Shown in pieces: positions 9,342-22,000 of a stretch of 64,000 bases of DNA. The first letter of the stretch is position 1; each line of letters begins with the position of its first letter. A program made the position numbers and the translations under genes. Source of the stretch: Siderastrea radians (Eukaryota > Cnidaria > Anthozoa > Scleractinia > Rhizangiidae); the NCBI GenBank assembly GCA_964017195.1, contig OZ024889.1, positions 67,271,858-67,335,857 of the forward strand, given 5' to 3'. Under the pieces are notes generated by a model. The model did no database searches. It saw only the letters and a program-made list of their open reading frames with translations, and was not told the DNA's origin.

Positions 9342-12300
9342 GTATTATTGAGGCTGGCGATTAATGCTTTGTGTTGCCTTGGACAGGCAAATTTGCTGGC
9401 ACAGGACTGTGCGAAGCTGAAGGACTTCTATGCTGAGACTGATGTATAATCGCTTACAGGGAAGAGCTTACAAGATGTCACCTGAGGTTGTGAAAACGTG
9501 TCCATGGCCAGCAAGACTCAGCTAAATGTGAAGATTTGCCAAAAACAACGTACTTTGTCATAAACAAGATTAGCCTATGCATGAGCTGATTGGTTGGTAC
9601 CAGTGGCAGGTCATGAACATGCAAATGTAGGTTATAACTTAACAATCTTCCTGGAATAGAGGGTGGATAAATACAAGGGCTTACAATAAAATTAGTACTG
9701 TAAATCAATTAAATGGGAAAAACACAGCAACCAACAGGAAGACCAAGGTCGAGTTGAAACGACCTAAACTGAATAAGGGGGAGCCTACTGGACATGACCA
9801 GCTGACAACCTTCTGGGTATAGAGCAAAGGAGTTAGCTTCTAAAGAAACTGTGGCGCTGCGTCGGCGGTGGGGAAGTGAAATACATAAATTTGGATTATC
9901 AACCGAGTTGGTAAGGTAAATTGGTCATCGTAAAGAAATTCAAAAGCTACGTTTCGAGTGTTAGCCCTTCGTCAGAGCAAAGGGCTTGACCACTTTTCAA
10001 AGACGAATTGTGATGCTTTTGTAGTACTAGAAATGATCTCAGTTGGTAAAGGTGAAGGTACAGCAGTCAAGTGATTATACAGTCAAGTTCATCATCTTAA
10101 TATAAATGTAAAGTAGATGTTTTAGCCATATCACAGCCCCAAAATTGTGTCTTATGACCAGACTACAGCATCCCATACATGTTGTAAACTGGAGGTGAGT
10201 GCTAGCCTCACCGATAAGCCACTAGACCTGGCTTAGAACATTCTAACAAATTACCCTATGACCAAATAATGAAGTCTCCTACAAATCACAAAATTATCAC
10301 TTCTCACCAAACTCTTGTAATCTTGGCTCTCCGTCTCTCGCCAAGGTCATTTCAAGAGCTTCAGATGCTCTTTCAAGGCCTTTCAAGGCTAATTTTGCTA
10401 TGACACACATGTTTACCAGCGGCCTTGTTAATGTTTCATGCGCGCGCATGCCATGTGCGTGGCTCTTTTGTATTCAACCGTCATGTTTAATTGAAGTAAA
10501 AGTTGTTGTGTTGTTAACCAGGTTTAAATCACTGTTCGAGACACAACAGATTGGCGACGAGAATTCTATACTGTGAAAAGAAACAGTTCGAACCTCCGAC
10601 ACGATGCCGATTGGAAAGAAGCCTTCGACGAAACTAGCGAAGACTGGAACGCCTACGTTGAAAGAGTGGAACAATACTTCATCGCTAACGAAATTAAAGA
10701 TAAAAAACGAGTGGTAGTGATACTTAGCCCAACGGGAAACAAAACGTATGGATTACTGCGAAATCTGTGTGTCCCAGCGAAGCCATCCAGTTTTACTTTC
10801 AAGGATATCGTGGAAACCGTGTTACTTCAGGAACGAAACTGCCACAAATGCGGGAAAGTGGCGCACATCCAACGAGTTTGCCGTTCGGGAAAGGGTCAAC
10901 AGTCCACCAGTCGAGGAGGACCAAAGGACGAGAACCGGAAATTACATTCCTTTGAGATGGCTGACAAGCTTGATGATTACAGTTTGGTGGGATCCCTAGA
11001 AGTCAGCAATGTTAACCAGGCAGCTGGTGACGTTATCTGGGTGACACCAAAGGTTAACGGCAAAAACCTGAAGATGGAACTGGACACCGGTTCAGTGGTA
11101 TCCACACTACCTGTTCAGAAGTACAAAGAAATGTTCCCAAACACACCCCTGGTCGCAACTGAAGCCATTTTGAAAACCTATTCAGGAGAGTAGATAGCAC
11201 CGGAAGGAGATAGCACCGGAAGGCAAACTACATGTTCGTGTGGAATACAACAACCAGGTCAAGGACTTAACATTGTACGTGGTGAAAACACGGGGCCCTG
11301 CATTGTTTGGAAGGGATTGGCTGCACCAGATCCAACTCGACTGGAAACTCATCTGTGCTATTGCTAAAGAGCAGCCAACACAAGACACCCAGAGGAAGTT
11401 ACAGGAACTCCTAGGCAAATACAGCGAAGTGTTTCAGGGCGACATTGGCACACTTAAGTCAACGAAAGCGAAACTTACGTTGAAGGAAGGCAGTCAATCA
11501 AAGTTCTGCAAAGCAAGGCCCGTCCCATACGCCATGAAACCGAAGGTGGATGCAGAGCTGAAACGCCTGGAAAGAGAGGGAATACTGCACAAGGTCAAAT
11601 TCAGTGACTGGGCAACACCTATTGTGCCAGTGGTTAAACCAAATGGTACCGTTCGAATATGCGGCGACTACAAGGTCACCGTAAATCCTCAACTGCAAAC
11701 AGAAGAGTACCCACTCCCGCGCATCGACGATATTTTCGCTAAACTTGCAGGAGGGCAGAAGTTCACCAAGATTGACCTTAAAGAGGCGTATCATCAGATG
11801 GAAGTGGAGGAAGAATCACAAGAATACTTGACAGTTCACTTCAGCACCAGCCATTTGGCAGAGGGCAATCGATCAAGTCTTAGACGGAGTAGAAGGAACA
11901 AGTTGCATCTTGGACGACATGATTATCACAGGCAAGGGAATCTCGACCACCTGGAGGAAGTACTGAAGAGGCTGAAGGAACATGGCCTACGAGCACACCG
12001 TGAGAAGTGCGAATTCTTCCAGAAGATCACTTACTGTGGGCACGTAGTGGATCAAGACGGGTTACACAAGACTCAACAGAAAGTTGATGCTGTCGTTAAC
12101 GCCCCAAGACCAGAGAACGTTCAACAAGTCCGTTCATTCTTAGGTCTGGTGAATTACTACCACAAGCTCCTGCCAAACCTGGCCACTACCCTACATCCAC
12201 TGAACCAACTTCTGGAGCAAAGCAAGCGATGGAAGTGGACCACAGAATGTGAAGAGGCCTTCATCAAAGTGAAGAAACCCATCACATCAGACATGGTGCT

Positions 12301-15300
12301 TACACACTACGACCCAGGACGACCACTGAGATTAGCATATGATGCTTCACCTTTCGGGATTGGGGCGGTTTTATCACATATCATGGAAGACGGCTCAGAA
12401 AGACCATAGCATTTGCGTCACGCACCCTGAGCAAAGCAGAAAGGAACTACTGCCAGATCGATAAGGAAGCCCTAGCCTTGGTGTGGGGAGTCAAGAAATT
12501 CCACCTTCCGCCATTTCACACTCGTGACAGACCAAGAACCCCTGACCTCAACCTTTAACCCGAGGAAAGGGATACCAGCAATGACAGTTGCTCGCTTGCA
12601 ACGTTACGCGTTGTTTCTAGCCGGATTCGAGTACAGTATTGAGTACAAGAATACTACCCAACATCAAAACGCAGATGGATTGCCACGCCTACCTTTGGAA
12701 GAAGCACGCGACAAGGAGACAGTTGACCCAGTGGAGATTTTTCAAGTGTTGCAGATGGAAGTGCTGCCAGTAAGTACAGATATGATCCGCCAAGCCACCC
12801 AGAGAGATCCGATTTTCTCAAGTGTGATGGAATACACCAAGCAAGGCTGGCTAGCTGTCTGTGAGAAGGAGCTGGAACCATTCTACAGAAGAAAGGACGA
12901 GCTCACCATACAAGATGATTGTCTGATGTGGGTTCACGGGTACTAATCCCACCAAAACACCAAACACAAGTGTTGGATGAATTCCATGATGGCCATCTTG
13001 GAGTCGTCAAAATGAAGGCCTTGGCCCGTAGCTACGTATGGTGACCGGGAATAGACAAAGCAATCGAGCAATCGAGCAAGTCCCAAAATTTCACCGCTCC
13101 ACTCATGGGAGTGGCCAGCACGCCCCTGGCAGCGCATCCATGTTGATTTTGCGGGACCGTTCTTAGGAACAATGTTTCGTAGATGCACACTCTAAATGGC
13201 CTGAGGTTATACCGATGACCTCGACAAACGCCACCAGAACGATTGAGGAACTGAGGAAGCTTTTCACAGCACACGGCCTACCCGAACAGCTTGTCAGTGA
13301 TAATGGACCACAATTCATCGCAGATGAATTTAGAGCATTCATGAGGAGTAATAGTATCAAGCACATAAAGTCAGCCCCGTACCACCCAGCTACAAATGGA
13401 TTAGCTGAACGTTTTGTACAAACGTTAAAACAAGCTCTTCTCGTGGCAATGACTGAAAAGAAGCCTCTCTCTCAGAAGTTGCAACGTGCAAAGAAGTTCG
13501 TGTCCGATAGCCCGCGGCTAGTGGATTTTGCAGTCGGGCTAGTGGATTCTATCCTTCACTTGCCCGACGGGCAAGTGGAAGTTTTCGGGGGAAAGTTTGA
13601 GGAAATTAAATTACAGAAGCACTGTAAAACATCGATTTTTTTACTTTCTAGTTACAAATTCGTCTGAAACGAAAGCCGTTTCTCAAACCGATCTGCCGCA
13701 GAGAAATCTGCATAAAAACATTGGTATCGCATTACATTTCACGTTTGTTTGCTTTTTTTTGGCGTGAAATCGAAATTCTTGCTATTCAAGAAATATTTCA
13801 AAGAAAGCTTTAAGTTGTCCAATTATACTTCTCTGGGGAACTTTTGGAAACGTTTTTGGTCGTGAATTCCAGCGAGAAATTTGTTCAGTTTTCAGAAGAG
13901 TTTTTGTTCGTGCATTGACATGTGCATATTTTTAACCACGTGTTTAATTCTATCGGCACCGAAACCAAACACCGATACTTTTGGTATTTTTTGATTAAAA
14001 TTGGTCAACGCCATTCTGTTGTTTTCAAGTAATTTTACCAAATGAAATGTTACGAGAAATGAAACGAATTTTTTTGTTTCTTTGAAACCTTTGTCTAGTT
14101 AACAAGAAGTTGAATATTTCTTTAACTAGAAATTTGCATAATTTTGTTTACGAGTTTACTGATGCGTGACTCGGCAATTACAGTTTTGCGTGGATTCGAA
14201 ACTGCCAAGTAACTAACTTTCCTAGCTTTTCCTCAGGAAATAATACTTTAGTATACGAAGTAAGAAAATGATGTAAGTTATCAAAACTTTAAATGTTCTG
14301 TAACTTATTTGAGGAATAACTTACAGTAAATAAAGTTCTGCTTCTGCTACAGACATTGTTCCGGTGGGAACTAATTCTGTTGAAGGTAAATTGCACAATC
14401 AAGCGCTACTCCATCAACTTTTTTCATTGTAGTTTAAGAGAGTTTTATTGAAAGGTTGTTTTGCTTTGACATCGTGTTGCTTCAAAATGCATGGTTGTCG
14501 TGTTGCAGCGGACTTGGAGAACCAGTGTACCAGTGTATTAAAAGTATCTTACCAACTGGTAATTATTAAAATTTACACAGCCTTTACTGTTAATTTCGGC
14601 TTAATATCATGGGTGACAAATTACTCCTTAATTTTGGCGCGAAATTTCAGCGTTAATTTATAATTTCACATGGGAAATTATAAAATTGCCATGGCAACGG
14701 GTCTATAGCCCAGCGCCAAGATGGCGTTGAGGTTATTGATGAAGAAACTTTGTGCAGAACTACAGCGGTTCTGGAAATATTCATTGAGGACACAATTGGT
14801 AATCTATAAATTTTGACTTTTAATTGACTGAACTTCTCAGAAATCACCTGCGAGTTAAAAAGAAGAGATTATTTTTGATAGTGTGACAGCGCAAATTTTT
14901 GAACGGCGAGCCAGTTGCAGCGATCGAGTGATTGACCGCGAACTCAGAGAAGTAATTCAGTGGATTTGGGCACTTCTTCGAATGGAATAAAGGTCAGTTT
15001 TTAAATACAAATTTGCTTCCGAAGTTTACTTTCGTTAAAACAAGTTTGCTGTGCGTATTTTGAATGTATTTGTGAAGCCTTCGAAGCCTTGCTCGATGGA
15101 GCAACGTAGTGCACGATTTAGTGAATTTGCCGGATAAAACGCGGATAACCTTTGCCAAGCGATTTGCTTTGGTACTTTTCAAGTAAAAATTCAGAGTCTG
15201 GTGTATTTGCTGTCGGTTACAAAAAACACGAAATCGTCAAAGCGTGGTAAAAACTTGTCACAAGATTTTTTCATTATTTCACTCAGAAAAATGTGAACTT

Positions 15301-18300
15301 TAGCCGTTAAACCGTTTCAATGCTCAAGGAGTTCTCGATGCGATAAACAAGTCAAAACCCCACGATTGTGAGTGTAATTTGTCACCCATGATATTAATAG
15401 GTAATAAAATGGTATACTCGTGAAATTAGGAAATAATTTCACTTGCGTTTTGTCAAAGTTTTAATAATTTCCCTCGCCTAAAGGCTCGGGAAATTATTTG
15501 AATTTTGACAAAACGCGCGTGAAATTATTTCCTAATTTCACTCGTCACCATTTGATTACACATACTAATTAATTAACTAATTAATTAATTAATTAGTCAT
15601 GCTTATGATAATTTTTTTTTTGGGCAAGTGAAAATGACTTTCGGGCTAGTATATCGTGGCTACAGCTTGCCCGAAGGGCAAGCTGGAAAATTGAATTTCT
15701 TTGCACCCTGGAAGTTGGCTAACTTCCTACTGGTCAACAGAACAACACCACAAGCAATGACAGGAGAGACACTGGCCATGGTCCTGATGGGAAGAAACAT
15801 CCGGACAAGACTAGATGTACTGAAGCCCAACATACGAAAGTAAGTGGAAGAGAAACAGCAGGACCAAGAGTTGAGATCAAGTCACAGCCCTAACCGCAAA
15901 TTGGATGTAGGTCAAGCTGTTGTTCCCCGAGACTACCGTGGAGGAAACAAGTGGGTGCCCAGAATCATCACAGCCCACTCTGGACCCTTGCCCTACGAAT
16001 TCAGAGTCGCACTCAATACAGTTTAGCAGTGACGTATCGATCAACGCCATAACGGTGAACCCTTACACGGATGACCCGGTGCCGCAGCCAAACCCAGCAG
16101 TCAGGGTTCTATCTAGGACTTATCGCTTGGGGGAGAAGTCCCGAGTGGCCAAAGGCCACGAGCTTCCCAGGGTGGTCTGGGGGCATGCCCCCCCGGAAAT
16201 TTATACTTATGACTTTTCGATTATTTGTAAATGGGGGGAGGAATGCTCTGCCGCACATGTTTACCAGCGGCCTTGTTAATGTTTCATGCACACGCATGCC
16301 ATATGCGTGGCTCTTTTGTATTCAACTGCCATGTTTAATTGAAGTAAATGTTGTTGTGTTGTTAACCAGGTTTAAATCACTGTTCGAGACACAACAAATT
16401 TAAATGAAAAACCTGTTTTCAGCATCTTAGAAATGGCAGCAACTAACATATTATTGTTTCAAAATTATTCCACTTAATGTGAGGAACAAAAAGGGAAATC
16501 CAAAGAAAGTTGCCTCTAAGCAATAGCAGAAAAAATACAGAGAACACGAAAGTTATTTCATCAATATTTTACGAGGATATATAACCAATGGTCAACTGGG
16601 AGCCGTCACCACTGCCACAAAAGACTGAGAAGGTTTAACCCCCAGTGGAACGGGTGATGAAAGGGTGTTGCTGAGGATTTGAAACTCTGTCCCTGTTTAG
16701 GACCGATTATAAAGCCCTAAAATACCAACCCTGTGTAGGACAATATCCTCCATTTCTGGTCCCTGTTTAGGACAAATGACAATTACACACTCTCTTGTTT
16801 TACACGATCTGGATGTGTTTTACACATTCTCTTGTTTAACATAATTTGAATGTGTTTAAAGACTTGCAAACGTCTAAAATCTATAGGACTGTTGGATATT
16901 GTATAAGCCATATTTAACGACGACGATCGTGCAACCATACCTGGTTAGGTCAATTTCAGACCGTGTTTAGGACAGACTCGCACAAAATTATATACCCCCA
17001 CCCCCCCCCCCCCCAAGGCTTGTTTACTACGTACGTGAACGCTTTCAATTCAGTAAATGAACGACAGTAAATACAGTGTACCTCTATTTCTGCTATTAGA
17101 TGCATGCCTTAGCGGAACACAGACTGGACAGTCCTGCTTGAGACAGTTCTTCCAGTGCTTAATGATTTCTCTAGACGATCCACAATGAGCAGCTGGAACA
17201 AGAGGACAAAAAACAATTCACCTGTCATAGTTACAAAACAATAATGCACACAGGCTTTTTCCAAAAGCATTCCATTAAGGTATTTGAACTGGTTGAAGGT
17301 GAAAAAAAAACCCTATTCAAAAATTTGATTACTTGAAAGATAATACAAAATTTAACAAAACTGCAAAAGATGAGAGCTTAATTCCTATTAGGAGCGGAGA
17401 AAATGAAGGATGAATTTGGTTGTTATGCGTGTTATTTTCCTTCGATTTGTGAAATTTGAAACGATGTGATCGCGTGTTGAAAGCGGTCAGTTTCTTCCTC
17501 AGACATACTGAACAGCGGTCTACACATAAAAATCTAACAAGGCGCCGCTGAATGAGCTGTTTGCGAGAAGATTTCGGCGATAAATTGGCGCATTTTAACC
17601 CGGGATTTTAAGGGCCCCACAGACCGCACTGAAAGGTATTTAAAGAATAAAGACGGAGATTTTAACATATCTGCTTGAAATTTGCGCTGGTTTTTCTTGT
17701 GAGGTGAAATAAACTTTTCACGGGAGCCCGGAGTGAAAGAAGATTTGTACTCGATAGTATGGCTCCTTAAAGTGACAACTCATGTTTTTTTCTTTAAAAC
17801 ACGATATCTGAAGAAAGAAGCGGGCTTCGTGTCCGGGCTCCAGTGAGTTTCTTCCTTTTCTGTATACAAATAAATTCCTGCATTTCTTTTCAATCTGCCT
17901 TTTAAGATAAAGCCGTAAAATGACAAACTAAAATTTTTGAGCCCGCAATTCAAATCGGATTTGTCACCTTAGGTGTGAAAATTGTCACTTCGGACATCTA
18001 ATTTTTTGAAGCATAACTTTAGTTGTATCGACCTGATATATTTTTACTTCAACAAGTTTTTTTCATTTTAAGGATTTTTATTCAAAATGAACGTGTTAAT
18101 AGCGATCTAACTACCTTAAGTACTTGATTACTGAGATAATAGAACAATGCTTCACATAAGTGCACTTCAAAGCAAAGCTTTAGCATTACGGTAACAACAA
18201 TGAAATGCAATGCAACAGTCCTGCACCAGAGGGATAAGGTCGTACTTTTACTTCCTTGAAAGTCAACACACAATGTGTGATCATTGATATTGTGTACTGG

Positions 18301-18983
18301 AATTACTAAATAATTGGCAAACTAAGATATACACCCAAACATTTTTCTTGATACTTACACAAAACGACATTACAGAATTGTAGCAGTAATATACTTTATG
18401 AAGACATTATGAATACAACATCGTGCCAACCTCTTATTTCTACAAGGATAACACGATAGGCTTTTAGATAAAATTGGCTGCACTGGGTCATATTATTTTA
18501 CAGCAGCCAGTTATTACAAATGTACCTTGCCAACTCCGAGTCGACAGAAAAATATCTTTAAGATAAGATTTTAAAAATTCAATCCTCACAATCAGCAAGT
18601 GCTATTCGCCCATTGTCTAGATGTAATGTAGGTACTGCAATTATTTAACAAAATATTCCTTTCCCAAACCTTGACACGTTTTCCCTGCAGTACACGTAGC
18701 CATGTGGTTGATAACATTTTTCATAGTTCGACAATGGGGTAGGTTGCAGGGCTTTGCAGCACCATTTTGAGCCTGTTGTTCCCGCCGCTGACATTTATGT
18801 GCGTGGAGCAAGATTACAAGTTGTTGCTGTATCAGTCTGCGTCTCTCTAAGTCTGCAACTGAAAATTGATTTAATCCAAAGCCCGGCTGAAGGAAAAAGA
18901 AAGGAAGACCATTACCCAAGACTGACCTTATATGGAGGTCAATAAGTAATGACTAAGCTTTGCCTTACATTGTGGGACTTTCT

Positions 18984-19050
<67 letters not shown>

Positions 19051-22000
19051 TTTGGAGCATAATACAGAGTCTCTATGCTCTTACATCAACAAAATGATAA
19101 AACAAAGAAAAGAGAAACTAAAAAACAGTTAAAATATGTAGGAGTTCAAAGTCCACATACCGGTAACTACGAAAAACACACACTGTAGAGAAGAGTGCAC
19201 GATGTTTTTCTTTTGCTTGAAAGATATTTTATTTTTCGTTAGCCACAAGCACAGACTCGTTAACCAGATTCGACACTAGAACTGAGACGACGAAAAATTA
19301 CAGAATTTAAAAATCTTTTTTATCAAGATAGGCAAAATATAATGTGTGGTTCCAGAGAATATCCAAACCCACCTCCCTATGGATGGTTATTTGGTTTGAC
19401 ACCCCAACCCTTCTGGAAATCCCAGTTTAGCTTCGTGCTTTCCTTTAAAAGTTCTGGCATTTGAGATGCCCCATCCCCTCAGAAAATGTTTTCCAATAAC
19501 CATCCATGGGGTGGGTGTGGATGTTTTCTGGAAGTGCACAATATAATTATATTCTTACCTTACTAGTTATTATATTATTCAACCAATTGTCACTATGCCC
19601 ATATATGGTAAGGAAGCCCTCAATATCTGTCATGCGTACATGACAGATATCCTGCGATATACGTAAATGACCATATTTGGAAGTGCACTGCAGATTTTCT
19701 TTCATTGCTTGTTTGGCGGCCATTTTGAAAAGCGAGGCAGTTTGAGCAGTGTTCTCTGGAAATTTTAACTCCCTGGAAGAAACTTTCCACGATTAAATGC
19801 TCTCAAAAAGTCAACAAGTATTTGCTTCAGCTCACAGAGATATCCAGAGGTTGACTTGGAATTTTCATAGTTAGAACTCAACTAAGAAAATGCTATTGCG
19901 AACGAAGCAGCACACTTGCTCACGGAAAGTTGTAAAGTTGAAAAGATTTTAATTCACTGGAAGAGGACTTATTCTCGGTAAGGTAGCAAAATTTTTTTAC
20001 TTTGTCTTGTCATTTCCAAACATGAGTTTGTAATTAAGTCTTTTTAAAGTGAACGGTAGTAAACTTCGATTTCTTGAAGTTCTGTTTTGATTTTTATTAA
20101 GTCTTATGTGTTGCTAGCTTTTAGCGTTTTCATCATAGAAGCATAGTTTTTCTCGTTCTGAAAATGGTAGTCGATGAGAATTTGTTGAATAATAAAGCAA
20201 TATCCCCTTGCGGAATATCCCCTGATTTAGCCAACTCGGCCTACGGCCTCGTCGGCTAAGTATCAGGTGATATTCCGCGCGATTTCGCAGGATAATTGTT
20301 AAATATTTGTCAGTTATCTGTCAAACTAAGATGATGACCAGCTATTTTTAGCCAAACCACTGGAGGTGCACCTGACTCATAAAATGCTACTTTTTTAATC
20401 TCACTGTGCATCCATTTATTTGCTTGGCCAAGACAGCTTTCACCACAGATGTTCAGTTTCCTCTCCCCCAAAGCAGCAATGTAGTGCAACATGTTATTTT
20501 CTCCTCACTCTATTACGACATCTTAGAAGTTACATTATTTGCCCTTGTAGAACCAGACACTATGTAAAACTTATGTAAATGCTATGCCATGAAGCTATGT
20601 CAAGGGTCTGTCACCAGTATGTATAAACTATGTTACAAAAAGTATGTTGAACTTCTTTCTATGCCATAGCTATTTTTTTGCATAAAAAATGCTAAGTTTT
20701 TGCTAGTCATTTGGAACCTATGTTAATTCTATGTAGTTAAGAGGAATTTAAATAACAGTAATGACATAGATTTAAAATAGCATATGCATATGTTTAAAAT
20801 ACACTTTACATAGCTTTTACATAAAGCATCAGAGCAGTAAAATATGCCACTATAGTGATGAAATAGAATTGAAGTAGGGAAAACATAGGTAATAAATAGC
20901 ATCAGCATAGAGAAAAAATATAAAACACATAGTTAAAAAGTAGTATTAGCATATGTTTGAAATATAGTTTGCATAGCTTTTACATAAAGCTTCGCAGCCC
21001 CAAAATACACCCCTCTATTGGTAAAATAGCATTGAAGTAGGGAAAACATAGGTAATAAATAGCATCAGCATAGAGAAAAAATATAAAACTCATAGTTAAA
21101 AAGTAGCATCAGCATATGTTTGAAATATAGTTTGCATAGTTTTTGCATAGAGCTTTATAGCTCTGAATTTTTTTATACACCCCTTAGTGATAAAACAGCA
21201 TTGAAATAGGGAAAACATACATGATTCAGTAAAAAGGCGCTATCATGGCAGCCATCTTCATAGAACAAAATTCTAATTAACAATTAGATTATGAGCTCGA
21301 GATTTCTATCGTGTGATAGTTGATGAGGCCGAAGGCAGAATCAACTATCATGCATAGAAATTGAGAGCGAATAATCGAATTGTTTTAGTATAAATCCACT
21401 AGACATTCAAAACTTAACAGCAGACACTACATGTTTTTATTGAAAAATGATATAAATAGGTCACACCACATGCGGAAAACACTCTACTCACTATCTACAA
21501 CAGAATAGATAGTGAGTAGCATAGCCAATCAATCCGAGAACAGCATTAGTGATAGAATGCTAGTAGATTTATACTAAAGGGCCATTAGAACAGTCATAAT
21601 CCACCTATCAATGTCTTGCTCGGGGGGAGGGGGGGGGGCAGAGGTGGGCATACACAGGCTATTGACATAAAAGCTATTCCCCTACAGGTGCTATCTTGAC
21701 TGACACAGGGTACCCCGGGATGTCAGTCGAGGAGTAATGTGGCCTAGAATCTTCAGAACCGAGGAGGCAGCATTAGAGACACAAAGCCATGTGTTAAGCT
21801 GTTTTGAGTGGATCAAAGTGGATCAAATGCACTGAGAGTGGACAAGTAGATAGACAGATCAACGTTAGAAAACAACCTGTCCAAAACATCGATATTAATA
21901 TCTCCACAGTTCTGGTGCCCATTATGTGGCCAAACAGATAAAACTGATTTGTGGGGAGAAAGATGAAAAATTGAGAGGGAATTAATAATGACAAAAAGGA

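Larger units (their letters stand above)
13475..15717. repeat. 7-bp target duplication GAAGTTG bracketing nested element
   Basis: GAAGTTG occurs at 13475-13481 and 15711-15717. Removing one copy plus the insert makes the integrase reading continuous across the site, which confirms the borders. An 8-bp reading has one mismatch. Confidence 0.75.
10396..16396 (+). mobile_element. Gypsy-type LTR retrotransposon inside gene C intron 3
   Basis: The element is 6001 bp with 153-bp LTRs, a 5-bp AATTT duplication and the domain order gag zinc knuckle - protease - reverse transcriptase - RNase H - integrase, which defines the Ty3/Gypsy (Metaviridae) order. It is opposite in sense to gene C. About nine of 153 positions differ between the LTRs, so the copy is not recent. 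Coding is broken by frameshifts, internal deletions and a nested DNA element (13482-15710). It is therefore non-autonomous now. Confidence 0.9.
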
